From Polytrichum commune (lineage: Eukaryota; Streptophyta; Polytrichopsida; Polytrichales; Polytrichaceae), in assembly GCA_950295325.1 (NCBI GenBank), contig OX485807.1, positions 12,925,001 through 12,985,000 on the forward strand: 60,000 nucleotides of DNA. The letters run 5' to 3'. The number at the start of each line of letters is the position of its first letter. Position 1 is the first letter of the stretch. Under the pieces are notes generated by a model. The model saw nothing but the letters and a program-made list of their open reading frames with translations. It was not told the origin of the DNA and searched no databases. The position numbers and the translations under genes are program-made. This document shows, piece by piece, positions 26,361-38,955 of the stretch.

Positions 26361-27390
26361 TATGTACTCCTTTGGTATATTGAAACATAATTGCAAACTT
26401 AGTTTCATGATTTTACAGACCAATTTAGCACTAAGTTCTATCAATTTCATCGGATCATGAACCAAGTTTGTGATATAGACAATCAATTTAACTTAAATTT
26501 TCAACCAATTTCACTACATGTTGTGAACAATTTCATGATCTAGTACCCATATTCACAACTTCACAAAATCAATTGTATGACCCATGTTACACTATTTCAC
26601 AAAGAACAGTACATCATGTATAAGGTTCTCATGATCGCTCCCCACGACTAGATGCCACTTATGTTTGGAGGCTCTCACCAACAACTTGATTCTACAATGA
26701 CCATACGCTGTACAATTGTACACAACATAATCAATTGCATGAACCATATTACATTACTTCACAACATTTTGCCCTTTGCTTGGCCAACACTCTTCCCACA
26801 ATCAAATCCATAACCACACTATAACCACACAATTCCATGAGATTGTGCACTCCAATTACATTGGGTTTATGTTGCTTGCTTCGAAGTACAATAATCAAAG
26901 ACCAGAGAAGAATCGGCATTGCTTGCTTTCAGCTTTCAGGTTATGTAATGACACCCCAAAGAAAAATCGACGTCAAGGCTAGAGACTTCTAGGTAAACAC
27001 ATAACGAAGAGGAACCAATGAATAACAAGAAGACAAAGAAGTCAAAACGAGGAGGCGAGAAGTTGAGAAGTTGAGACTATGAAAACCACAACGTGTGAAA
27101 ATATTTTTGAAATTGGATTGGAAGATTCATGAAGTTGCTAGAGGTAAAGGTGCACTATCATGAAATTGAGGTGTGCCACAAGTCAAGTCGATTTAGAAAA
27201 ACCATGAACTACTTTAGAAGGTACATGAAATTGGCAGAAGATTATGGTAGCACTCATTGGAGGGTTCATGAAATTGGCAAAACACTATGGTAGCACTCGT
27301 TGGAAGGTTCATGAACTAAATTCGCACCTTCATGAAGTTAAGTTTGCAATTTTATAAAGTCATCTTACCAAAGGAGTATTTCTGTAATGG
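26360..27390. mobile_element. Foldback-type element with ACTCCTTTGGTA inverted ends
   Basis: The left end reads ACTCCTTTGGTA and soon after ATTGCAAACTTAGTTTCATG. The right end, at 27320-27386, is its inverse (CATGAAGTTAAGTTTGCAAT, then TACCAAAGGAGT). Near the right arm, a 50-bp unit containing TATGGTAGCACTC and GGTTCATGAAATTGG is tandemly repeated (about 27215-27315). No transposase was seen. Confidence 0.7.
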
Positions 27391-27618
27391 AGTATTCGAT
27401 CTCAAACTTAACATCAAAAGCACCAAATTAGTCTAGAGAGACCCACTTGAATAAATGAATAAATTGAACCACAAACACATGGGAGTCATGTCTTACTAGA
27501 CCCTCTTTACCTTCATAATAGTGATGGTGACCTAACTCAAAGAGGTGAGCATCTAGCCTTGGCGAGTGTGCCTTCACCCAACCCAACTTAGAAATCAACA
27601 TAACTTCGATTATTTATC

Positions 27619-27653
27619 AATAATAATAATAGTATTATTATTATTATTATTAT
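27619..27653. repeat. TAA/TTA microsatellite palindrome
   Basis: An (AAT)n run is followed directly by an (ATT)n run, so the block can fold on itself. It is a simple repeat. Confidence 0.85.
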
Positions 27654-28077
27654 CTATACCGATTATTATGGGATATCAAATAGAGTATACCTCGAATTAA
27701 TTAAGAAACACGGAAAGATCACATCTGATTATGTCCAAAAATCTTCCAGCATACATCTTCAATATTTGAGCTAGGTTTTACTAGGAAAGGCAAAAGGGTT
27801 TAGGGTACACCCTCTAGAAGAATCTTTATGTCTGTGAAACCACTAATCAAATTGTATTTCTTGCTTGTGATTATGATTACTTACATTTTTATTTAAGTTG
27901 CATGTCTAATTATTTTATGATATTTAATGTCATCCTGCTAATTTGATATGAAAATTTCCTATAGTTTAGTCTAATATTTATATGAACACATTTTAAACAT
28001 GTAGATGTTTTCCGCATGTGGTGGATCGATCTTAAGTTGTTATCTAACTCACTACCTCACTCCTCCATTCTCATTCG

Positions 28078-28800
28078 TTACACTACATTTTTATGATATT
28101 TAGTGTTACATGCGTAATAATGTTACTTACTCTATTTTGAGGTGTATGCTAGGTAACACTAATTTATGATCAACAACTTCATCATTAGTGTCACCTCATG
28201 ACACTTGGCGATCAAGTGCGCTTACTAATATCTTGGCCAAAGTGCGTTCAACAATGTTATGAGGTGTATGCCTATGCTACACAATGGTCTACCAGTTCAC
28301 TAAAGTGCCCCTAAAGTATACATAAATGACACTTGGAATTAGTATGTTCAAGAATGTCTTCCTCTTGCATACTAAAATGTAAACACATGATACTTGCCAC
28401 TAGTATGCTCAATAACATCTTTCCCTTGCATACTAAATTGCAAAACTATATCCCAATCTACTACGCTAAATGTCATAATGTAAAAGTAATTCACTTAAAA
28501 AGTTTACTTCTAATAGTATCGCATTGGTTATTAGTGGACGTGACACTTCGGGACCTCCAGACATCTAGTTGAGGCCCTTCACTAATAATGTACACGACAC
28601 TAAATACCACAAATGATGTAGTAGATGTCAGAATGCTTGAATTTTTAAATTTAAATTAAAAAACTTAATTTTTAATTTTAACTACTTATGTTGATGATTA
28701 GTAAACTTGGCGTTTCTAGAGTTGTGGGCAAATTAGTGTGACCCTTCATAAAATAGTGCACATGACACTAAATATCATAAACGAGTGTGGACTACGTCTA
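28078..28800. mobile_element. Probable element with TATGATATTTAGTGT inverted ends
   Basis: The left side has TATGATATTTAGTGTTACAT and the right side has the inverse (ATGACACTAAATATCATA). Internal copies of 'GACACTAAATACCA' suggest nested related elements. The boundaries are approximate. Confidence 0.5.
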
Positions 28801-30315
28801 GAGCGATTGCTTGCAATTCTCACTATCCTCTTGGAGTGAACGATTAAAGTACAGTCTTAAAGCTACCATACACAAGATGGCAAGCAATCTACTTCCCTTC
28901 AAGTTCACAAAGTTGTGAATTGCAAGCTCAACGAGGCTTCTATGACTCAACCCTTCATTCATAAGGAACACCTTACCTTTCTTTGTTGGCATGTAGAGCT
29001 TTAGGCTTTAGCGCAAAGCACCATAGTATTTGAGTGTATACACTAAGGCGCCATCATCAATACACACCATTTGTAATGTGAAATACACTCCATAGCCATG
29101 GCTAGATGACTTGCATTTTGAGAAAATATAGTCAAGTATAATTTACTACATGTGTTGTTGTTTTCTTAGCTGAATTGACTTTGGATTCAATTGTGGGGGT
29201 ACATTGGAATAGATTTGTGCTTGTAGCATGTGAGCGCATTGAAGGGGTGCTACTTATGACTACATGCTATGAAACATACAGAGGTATTCTATCTCTTTTA
29301 TATGACTTAGTAGATATAATATGTCCTCTGAAACATTGGAACCCATATGTAAATGTACAACCAAGGCATATGAATATAGGAGATCCTAAAAAGCTAGAAA
29401 GAATTATTGAAGTATTTCTTACCTACAAATGTTGGAGGTTTGATTTGTGTAAATGTTTTCTTGTAGCATATACAGCTGTCATGAAGATTTCTTTTTGTAT
29501 TTAATTTTCTAAGGTATGTGTGCTTCTTGCTACACTAAATATCATATTGAGTGTAGTTCTTGGCTATAATTCTCATACTACATGTCAAGTGTTCTAATGC
29601 TAGAATGCTAATAGGTGTCTTTGTATCCATTGGCTTTTTAAGTGATTGCTAATATTTTTCATTCTCATTTCCTCCTAAAGAATGTAAGTGATTTATCCCA
29701 ATAATTGAACCACAAAGAAATGATATATAAAACTAGATAGCACTACATATGAAACGCAATTGTGTTCCACATATTTACCGTATTTGTGAGCAAGTTGGGC
29801 ATGGAATGACATCTCATATATTTGATCCAAAAAGGGGGATCCATGAAATTGCATGCAACACAAAGTGTTTGAAATATTGATATGTGGAACATGCCACTCA
29901 CACTATTGTGTGTGCCACTACTTCTAAGATTTCAATTCCGCAAAAAATTATCTACAAACTACATGCAGAACACAACTCCACACACATAAGTAATTAATTG
30001 TATTTATAAATTAATGAAATCTTTTTGAAATACAAACACAAGATTGTATCTACATAGCATTTTTGTGATTGTTCTATGTAATTTGTTCAACCACAACAAC
30101 CATGTAGTATGTAAAAAAATGTAATTGCATTCAATCCACATTAGGTCCATGTCTCACTAAATGAAGCATGAAAACAATGTATATGGGTCCTTCACAATGT
30201 GCACATAGAACATGTTTATGTCGTCTAAACTTCAAAGTATTTTAGAAGTGCTTATGTTCCCTTTAAATTGCTCACATGAAAGGACAAGTAAGAATTTGGA
30301 ATTGGACAATAGGCC
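28801..30315. other. Intergenic stretch with a palindromic CACTAAATATCATATTGAGTG site at about 29530
   Basis: The open frame at about 29175-29504 has no recognisable domain. Around 29529-29556, CTACACTAAATATCAT and its inverse meet with almost no internal sequence, as in a collapsed MITE. Confidence 0.4.
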
Positions 30316-30319
30316 ATAA

Positions 30320-30790
30320 CATTGTGTGCCTAGAGTTATGTTCTACATGTAATTCTATAGATCATCTTTTTGTGAATATGAGATCTAGGATATGATAGCA
30401 CACAAGGCCCGTTACATACAAGAATATGTCAAACACAATGTGTTCCCTTATGTAGTCATTCTCATGGGCTTGATATTCAAGACATGATAGCATGCAATAT
30501 TAAGTGCAACAATTTTGTACTACATGTAGTTTCGTAGATAGTTTTTTTGTGGATCTTAGATCTTAGATGCGATAATACATGAAACTTTGTGTAGGACTTG
30601 TACCATGCATAAATATGTTGAATATGATAGTGTTTCACACGCAATTCTTTCTATTCCATTTTTATAGGTATGGTATTTGAGATGTGATAGCACATATAAT
30701 ATGTCGTGTCAAGGATGTTCCACATACACAATTGTGTTCTACTTGTAGTTTTATATATTGTTTCTTTGAGAGTCACTTAGTAGGGAAAAA
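30320..30790. repeat. Degenerate tandem repeat, three units of about 150-180 bp
   Basis: Three successive units share, in order: TGTTCTACATGTAATT-like, a TCTATAGAT/CGTAGATAG-like block, TTTTTGTG, then GATATGATAGCACA-like and a CATAAATATG/AAGAATATG-like segment. The units have diverged too far to give a clean period by eye. Confidence 0.6.
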
Positions 30791-30794
30791 TAAG

Positions 30795-32690
30795 ATGAAT
30801 TTTTTGAGAGGAAATATGCTCAAAATGTGCATGGAATGTCAACGGGATATTATTAGTAGGCGCATGCATAATCTATGTGAATGGACACACATATTAGCAG
30901 CATGTTGTTAGAACATTTGGCATACAATCAGGTGTTAGAAAGGTTGGCTTTCTAGTATGGGGTCAAAACACTAGGTCTTGAGTCTCATGTCACAAATCAA
31001 TACCTACATATTTGTTCTTTGCATATATGTGAGTAAAAAAAAAAGTTTCAACATCCCAAACAATTATAAAACTCATAACACTCAATCAACATCCAATCAA
31101 TGCAAGAAATATCCATACCCAACACCTACCCTAAATATCTAAATCATCATATCATGGGAGATGCAGAACACTCCAACAACATTCACTCCTCCTTCAATCT
31201 ACACTCAAGCACCATTCAAACCTTATTGGAATTTGATAATCATGCATGAAAACTATCACTCAAGCCTTTTCCAACCCAATTTAGATGAAGCGTGAGGCAA
31301 CATGCACAAGCAACGCTCAATTTCACCCCTCAAACCTCATGCTAGATGCTCCCAAACCCTCAAACTTGTCACCTCTCACCTCTCACCTTTCAACTCTCCA
31401 ACAAACTATCTAAGAAAACTCTTGAACTCTTGGTTCTTATATGTCCAAGATGCAAGGGTAGGCATAACGAGTTGGGGGTAGTTGTTCATCACATATGAGA
31501 TCCGGAAACTTTGGATCTATATGTCAACTTGCACCCATGAGAGTCTTGTGCCAAATCTAAGAATTATGGAAAATTAGGATTTGTGTGTCTTGCACATGTA
31601 AGTGTTGTGTAGTAGATATGAGATCTCATATGCATATTCAACTTATTTACAAAGCATAAATACCACATATATCATGTGTACACATTCATACATTGTTTAC
31701 AAACAAAGTCAACCCCTATTGTATGTAGGGCCCTTGTCCTTCCAATTTTAGATGCCCAATAAGCTTGTAGGGTGATCTTTAAGGGCCATCAAGGGAGTTT
31801 TTGACATAATTAGTCAATATCCTCATGTTTCCAAGTTGAACCACCTAAATCCAATCGGGAGCCCATTGGGAATCTACATGGTACAGGAATTTCGATCATG
31901 TTGGTATTGATTTCAATAAAAAAATTTTGTGGATGATTAAAATAAGATTCCACGTTTCACAGTTTGGGCTTTTGTGCATAGCAAGACATGATTGGTAGTT
32001 GGCACACTAACTAGAGCATGAGTTAGTGAGAGTGTCAAAGATTTCATAACTAATTAGAAGTAAAAAATTTAGAAAGCAGGGGTCTACAGGTTATAATCTA
32101 AACCTTAGGACAGTAATTGTTTTAAGTTTTAAGAAAGTTTTCAATACATGCTTAAAATACGAAAGCAATTCCAAAAGAGTGTATAGAACTTAGAAGTCTT
32201 TTAGGCTTACCTCCAAAATTTCAAATAGTTGCGGGTGCTACAAGGAGGAGAAGGATTGCATGCAATTTTGAAGGTTGAAGAAGAAAGCTCACAATCCGGT
32301 GATGATGGAAGAATTTTTTGATGATAATTGGAAACAATAATCACCCTTCTTGCCAACTTGTACACCAATTATTCTTGGTTTCTAAGTCTCAAACTTCAGT
32401 TATGGTATCACCAGGGAATCGATAGTGCCATGACACATATCCTTGGTTTTGAGTGCTAAAGTGAGGAGGAATTCGTCTCAAAATGAGTGGTTATAACATA
32501 CTCTAAACATTGGCAATGCCTTTGAAATAACTTAGGGCTTCAAAATTTTATAGTGATTTCAATTTGAGGAATAAAATTACCAAAAGAATTACAATTATCC
32601 AATGATATCTATCTTCCTACATGGGACAAAATTGCACCGCCTTTATACTTCTCCACGTCTAGTGCATATGGACTTTTTTTTCTTCCATTT
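30795..32690. other. Intergenic stretch, nothing recognised apart from one dispersed repeat
   Basis: It holds a second copy (32425-32495) of the repeat at 1120-1185. No open frame of note. Confidence 0.45.
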
Positions 32691-32694
32691 TTCG

Positions 32695-32835
32695 TTATTG
32701 AATAAGAGAATACTCTATAAATTCCTCTAATTTGATCGGCAATTTTCCTTAAAAGTCTTGAACTTCAACCAGTTATTTCTCAAACTCAATTGGTTATCTG
32801 TAATAACTAGCAGCCGGTTCTCCCCGTTCATTGGC
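32695..32835. repeat. Partial copy of the 54475-54826 foldback arm
   Basis: It shares, in order, ACTCTATAAATT, a TCTTGAA block, a GGTTAT/GGTTCATCTGTAA block and GGTTCTCCCCGTT with the left arm at 54475-54604. It lies just outside the hAT element. Confidence 0.55.
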
Positions 32836-32885
32836 TCAAATAATCTGCATGATCATTCTCTCCTTCCTATCTAGTGTTTTTGATA

Positions 32886-34003
32886 CACTAGGGCAGTGGT
32901 GATTTTTCACAAGGTCCCTAACATGTCCATGGACATGTTCATAAAAAAAACATTTCCAGTGGATGGGTTCTTAGAAAATGAACCGGTTTTTGGACGTGTC
33001 AAATTCACGTTGGACGGTTTCTAAAAATAACAATTTTTTGATAACTTTTTCCAAAAAAAATAAATGGTACATATATCAGTTACATTATGTCATATATGAC
33101 ATGTGAATATAAGCATTATGCAATCAAACCACTAATACCCAATCAAAATATCAATCGTGAAGTGCTTGATTCACTTGCATACATTAATTCATCAACCACA
33201 AAATTTAGAACCTTTTTAACATAATGTCAAAGATTATAATTGAAGGTAAACTTAGCAATTGAATAAGAATTAGTATATATAAACATGTTCAAAAAATTTA
33301 AAATAAATAACTACTTACCCTTCAAAGAAGTGGATGAATTCTCCTATCCTTCATGTTTCTCCAAACAAGCATCACTGCATTCCAATTGATGTTTTCAACT
33401 GGAATATTTGCACATGAAATGCGCATCAAAGCATCTAAAGTCTCTAACTTCAAACTAGTATGTAGATGACTTTTGATTAGGTTTTGTTTAGAAAAAACCC
33501 CTCTTGTGGAGGGAATGCGGGTGGTGATGACGGGTGATGGAAACACCTCGAGGATAGAGTGTGGGGAAAAAAATGGGAGATTAAAGGACAAGAAACAAAA
33601 AAGAAATGATGGTGGCAGAGGAAATTAGAATGGGGTGTACTGGAAAGATGAGAATCGACAGCAAAAGACAAATAACTAACGGGCATCGAAGGCATAATTT
33701 GTCAAGATCCTATTGTTTCCAAGTGCAACTAGTCACATGTCAACATCTTTCGGTTTTTTTTGTTGTTTAAATTTTTTTTTTTACCCAACATTGTAAGAGA
33801 CTTATTTATACCTCTTGCGGGACGGGTGTTTTCATTTTCAAACCGGTTTTGGGACGGATTGTTTTTTCTTTAACCTTTCCATGGACGGGTTGGTTTAGAA
33901 ATTACCGGTTTTGGGACAGGTTGCAATTTTTTTTGCCTTTCAATTCAAGGTTTTTGGACATGGACGGGCAAAAACTTTGTGAAAAAGCAGCCCTGCACTA
34001 GGG
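32886..34003. mobile_element. hAT-superfamily DNA transposon, 1,102 bp, with 8-bp target duplication
   Basis: The body is 32894-33995. Its left end CAGTGGTGATTTTTCACAA and right end (inverse: CAGGGCTGCTTTTTCACAA) are imperfect terminal inverted repeats beginning CAG, as in hAT elements. The 8-bp sequence CACTAGGG is repeated exactly at 32886-32893 and 33996-34003, the target-site length of hAT. Inside, on the minus strand, is a remnant of the transposase C-terminus. At 1.1 kb it is too short to be autonomous. Confidence 0.93.
33322..33591 (-). pseudogene. Remnant of hAT transposase C-terminal dimerisation domain
   Basis: The minus-strand frame is open for 89 codons. Its second half contains RGVFSKQNLIKSHLHTSLKL, then ETLDALMRIS, and a tail with WRNMKDRRI. 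This follows the hAT C-terminal dimerisation pattern (RGFS..N.IK..LR..L....L.ALMRI.....W....NRR). The RNase H-like catalytic part (DDE) and the zinc-finger N-terminus are absent. It lies inside the 1.1 kb element, so it is the leftover of an internally deleted autonomous element. Confidence 0.75.
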
Positions 34004-34171
34004 GATCTTCCATTGATGCTTCCTTAAAAGCTTCATTTGGACTACACGAGTTGACCACCGATAACCTTTACATAAATAGAGCAAAGGCTTGCATGGGCCA
34101 CATGATAAGTAGTTGAAACACTTTCAAAAAAGTTAAGAGTTGGTGATGTGGTCTATCACAAGCCTAACTTG

Positions 34172-34560
34172 AAAAGTACACTAAATATGATATTTAATGT
34201 CCTATGGTATTCATAGCATGTCCTATGGTCTTTCATGTCACTATGGTGACCTTTCGGATGACGCTTCTTATGAATAAGTGAACAGATATTGTTATGGACG
34301 ATGGATGAGTTCATCCCATTGGCCAAAAACCCTAACTTCTCTTGTCAGTAACTTGTGATGAAATTGTTGACATGGATGACTGAAATTTCGATGAAAAATC
34401 ACTTCGTAAGTAATAGTAATTGCAACATTGTAAATCTATAATTCCCACAAAATTTACAAGGAATGGCAAATAACGTTGGGTTAACATTATTGTTGATGAC
34501 ACTATACCATGGTGTTTAGAATTGGCAACACCAAATATCATGTTTTGTGTAGTATCAACC
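34172..34560. mobile_element. MITE with TACACTAAATATGATATTT-type ends, copy 2
   Basis: It is homologous along its length to 21308-21697, with the same orientation and end motifs. Its right end (CATGTTTTGTGTAGTA) has drifted from the consensus. Confidence 0.8.
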
Positions 34561-37050
34561 TTCATCAAAAACAAGTAATGGGCCCAAACATGGATGAAGT
34601 CTGTCAAAAGTGTGGATGTGTTCATCCACTTCATGGGAGGTGGATTTGAAGGACTCATCGTTCCGAGGGCCTCATGGGGAGGGTCACACTAAGCTCGTGG
34701 GATTATTTGGACCCTAAGTTATGAGGCTGTCAAAGTCGACATTGCTTGTCTCAACCTCCTAAACGCTCAAGCCTTCACATCCCATTTTTGGGCACCTCTA
34801 GCACTAGTGTTGGAAATCTATTACGTAGAAACAGAAACTCCGTTGTTTTCTTCAAGTCCAACTGTACGGATGTGAACTAGACTATCATATATTCTTGCTA
34901 TGAAAATTTGTAGTCAATTGGACCACATTTCCTAGGTCAGTTGACATATGAACATGGCCTCCTTTGGAGGTAGCTAGAGAAAAAATCTGACATTTTTTGT
35001 TTTATGATCATTCCTATCGTGCCACAAATTCTAGAAAGTTGGCAACTTTGCCATAATATGTTATGAGGAAAACAAATGATCTACTCCCAAAAACTTGGGT
35101 CTTTTTTAGCAAATTTAGATGATTCCATCACCCTCAAAGTTGGAGGGGCCACAGAGGTCAGCTTGGGAGATTTCCCTTTTTTTCATGAAGCAAGCAACAT
35201 ATGCACTAATTATTTTTCTTTCCAAATTCATCCAGTCAAGTTGTGCACAACCGCCACCTTGACCTAAAGAAAAAGAAGCCCACCCAAATTGGGCATCTTA
35301 AGTGAAAGGTATTGGATTCTAACATTGGCTCCTGCATTTGAGCAACACGTGGAACCGCCCCCCAAAACAAGAAATGCCAACCTAACAAAAAATCCTACAT
35401 GCTTGGGGTATGAGGTTTTAATATGTTATTTTGGCCCACATGGTTTTGGGCACCACCCTACACTAGTAGATACCTTTTCATCCACATAGATTGCCACCTA
35501 GTGGGTTGCAAGCCCAGTAGAATATCGGGCGACGACTCATTTCGGGTTGCTTGAGCGTTTAAGGGTTAACACCTGAAGAGTCTAGCTAATACCTATGTGG
35601 GTCTTGCTCAATTTGGGGTCATTATTAGTGTGGGGAGCATCTTAAGAATCTGAATAATAGTAATGATTGAGGGGCATGAAGGTTAGGGATAAGGTATAAA
35701 CAATGGGGTAGGGACTTAGTATGAGGTGATGTGTGTGTTTCTCAAACAATTAGGATGATTAAAATACTAAAATGAATGATAATAAAATAAAAATAACGCC
35801 CGTATCTAAGTACCGGTATGAAACTAAACTGAATGATGTATTAGATAACCATCAATCATGTCAATGTATTGTTTTGTGTTAACTACACAATGTTACATGT
35901 CTTTACTTTAAAGATAACTCTATTACCAAGATGGTTTCCGGGTCCACAAGGTGAAACATGCACATGTAAAGAAAGTTACAAGGTCGAGAGCCTCCATTAA
36001 AGGGGCAAGATAGACCAAGGGGATGACTCACACAAGGGGGTAGCTAATCATGGATGAAGCTCATCTCTATCCATCTTACGTCCATGGATGCTATGAAAAT
36101 GAAGAAGTTGTGAATAATAGAGTCATCTTTGAAATCTCTCAAAAGCTCATGGTTTGGTAATGAGTTTTGGCCCACTATGGTGATTCACTATGTTTTAAAG
36201 TAAATATAGGCTTATTTATGAGTTATGGACAAAATGAAGTTTTATATGTGCAGTTTTATCGGTGGACCTTATGATAGAAATGATAAAAACTACTCCTAGA
36301 TGTGGACAACTTCTCATGTTGTAGCATGTGTTACTTGCATGCACATTGTGTCATTTGTGAAAAAAAATACATATCTAAAGGGAACATGTGATTATATTGC
36401 TTCTCAAAGTATCTGAAATCGAGATTTTCATCATATTCTTCTAGTTTCTTCCTTCAAAGAATTTGTTGTGCAATGTGCATGTCTCAATTTTGCAAAAAAT
36501 ACTCTCAAACGCTTTATTAATTTTGGCCAAGTCTTTTGTCCATGTTTATCTAAATCCTAATTATGCTCTGATTCAAGGGGTGGTCGAGTGGTGTTGGAAT
36601 TGAGGGTGGACCAATACATAGGTGCATGCATGAATATCGAAAGTCAACATCAAGAATGGTTCAAATAACCTATCCAACCATGGTATCAGAAATTGCCGTA
36701 CGAATCTATCGTTGATATTGGGTGGGTATTCTTCAGGTGCAAATCTATGTAATTGGAGATATTATTTGGGTCAATACCATTCTAAATCACACAAATATCT
36801 AATAGATATGAAGGGTTTTTGAATGGTATATAGACCTGAATGGGCCTTAATGGTGTCAAATTTTCCAGTGAAATAAAATAAACATAAAAAATCAAAAAAA
36901 TCAAATACCCATACCCTATTGGATTAAAAAAAAGTGAAATCTTTATAATATATATCCACATAATATTTGAAATATTATATGGATATATATTACTTTATGA
37001 TGTAGAATAATAATATTACTACAATGTCAATAATGCGATACTTGTCCAAC
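34561..37050. other. Intergenic stretch with one dispersed repeat
   Basis: The segment 36750-36850 (TTGGGTCAATACCATTCTAAA and following) resembles 940-1025 (TTGGGTCAGTATCATTCTAAA). A TGGTATCAGA motif at 36683 resembles a tRNA-Met primer-binding site of LTR retrotransposons, but no LTR pair or coding region was found. No gene is supported. Confidence 0.4.
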
Positions 37051-37053
37051 AAT

Positions 37054-37272
37054 ACACAAAATATCATATTTAGTGTGACTTATTGTTTGGATTTACATGG
37101 TGATGTATCATTTTACTATTGAAATAATATTCTACCAAGTAAAGTTGCCAATGTTCTATAATGTCCAAGCTACCAATTTAACATTTGTTGGTAGAATATG
37201 AGATGTATAGTAAATAAATATAGCATTGCGTAATTCCAAATAGTAAGTCACTAAATATGATATTTAGTGTAG
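37054..37272. mobile_element. Short MITE with ATATTTAGTG-type inverted ends
   Basis: The left part ATATCATATTTAGTGTGACT plus TATTGTTTGG is the inverse of the right part CCAAATAGTAAGTCACTAAATATGATATTTAGTGTAG (37236-37272), across an AT-rich centre of about 140 bp. It has the same end consensus as the elements at 21308 and 34172 but a different interior. Confidence 0.75.
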
Positions 37273-38529
37273 TTGGAACCCCCAACTTTGTTGAAATGAA
37301 GGTGATGTGCTTGACTTTGGCTAAAAGACGATGATATAAAAAAAACTTTATGGCAACACTTTGAAGACACCTAAAATGATGCTTCAAAATTTTATAGACG
37401 GAGTTTGTTTGCATGTGAACTTTCCAATTGGACGGTTCATTCCTAAGCTTTTGGATGAATATCACATTCTATGCAAGATAGTGTCATGCAGTAGGGATTT
37501 TCCGATGAAGATGGATGCCACTTTGGTTACTATTAAAAAATAAATGAACACAACCTTACTTAAAGGCAAGGAGAGAGGGAATTATCATATACAAGTGTTG
37601 TACTTCTCATCCATCTAGTGTAAAAACTTGACCTCCTATAAGTTTGCTGCCAATTCGTCTCAAACGACTTTGAGTAGACTAATTAGGGGTTTCTAAAGCA
37701 GATTCCGATGTCAAATCAACTAAAAATGTTATGTTGCATATTATGTAAAGACTTTTATGTTGGATAAACGAGAGATATGCGTGTATACAATAACTCCCTC
37801 TCTCATGGACTCCGATAATTCTTATGTAACGGTAAATGGCATGAGAAGATACCTAGGTATAAGGTATGTGAGAATATGATAACGAAGTTGATATGTTTTT
37901 GGACAAAGCTCGTCATCTGATTCTACCACTACTAGTTTAGGCCCTTTGCAAAAAGGTGTATGTGACACTAAGGGCCGGTTTACACCACGGACCATAAAGA
38001 TGTCCCAAGGCACTGCAAGAGCATTGATTGGTAGTTGAACTCGTCCCGGGACCACTTTGGCTTACACCAAGGAAAAATGGTAGAATGACCATGAAAGTCG
38101 AGGTCTCCAAAAGACATATTTTAAGGCCCAAATAATCCACTCACATGGTCCAACGGGGTTTGTGGTGGTGGTTTGGAAGGAAAAAACGGGGACCCATGGC
38201 AAAGAAATGCCGTTATAATATTTTTTAATGAATATTTTTTGGGGGTTGTAGATAAAGTGGTGGCTCACCTTCATTACCAAATAATGTTATATTTCAAAAA
38301 ACCAGTTAACGCCTAAACCCAAAAAACCTGGTAAAATATTAAAATATATTAAACTAGTAAAATGTTAAATTGTACTAAAAAATAAAAGATTAAATTATAT
38401 CAAACTGATGTAACAAGAAATTACCTAGAACCACTATATAAGGCTATTTTTTTCAACAAACTCTCATTTATCTTCTGAACATGTTGTGAAATAATTTGTA
38501 AACTAGTGTGTGAATTGTTTTTTGCAATC

Positions 38530-38955
38530 ATGGAGGGATATATTGCTGATGAAGAATCATGTATAGAGTCACAAGGAGAGTGGTCACATAATTCATAATG
38601 GATGCAAAAAATGACAACTCCAATATTGAGGAGTAACCAATCGTTGATTTCTCAAATGTTGCATGGTCCTAATATGCTCCCCTCTCCTTCTAGTGCATTT
38701 CATCCTCTGCCAATTGCACCAATGCTTAATTTTTGCAAGAGGGATAAATGGAGAAGCTTATTGGAGTTGGCATCTTCCAAGGCTTCGAAGAAGTGACAAC
38801 AACAACAACAACAACAATGTATACCTAAAAGAATAAATGTGAGCAATAAAAGAAGAAGCGGGGAAAAAAAAACCAAAAATGATGTCATGAAGTTTGGTGA
38901 ATCCGAAAAAGAAAAAGAAGAAACGAAGAAGAAAGAAACAACCATAATGAAGTAA
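38530..38955 (+). pseudogene. Broken second reading frame of the Harbinger element
   Basis: One frame runs from an ATG at 38530 to a stop at 38953, interrupted by in-frame stops at 38597-38599 and 38794-38796. The second stop is followed by a CAA (Gln) run. The end is very Lys/Glu-rich with KRINVSNKRRSG, which could be a nuclear or DNA-binding tail. Harbinger elements usually encode a Myb/SANT-like partner of the transposase. The position fits that role, but I cannot see a clear Myb domain. Confidence 0.45.

Noticed and set aside
36677-36700. TGGTATCAGA as a primer-binding site of an LTR retrotransposon
   Set aside because: No LTR pair, polypurine tract or gag-pol sequence was found around it; the 10-base match alone is weak.
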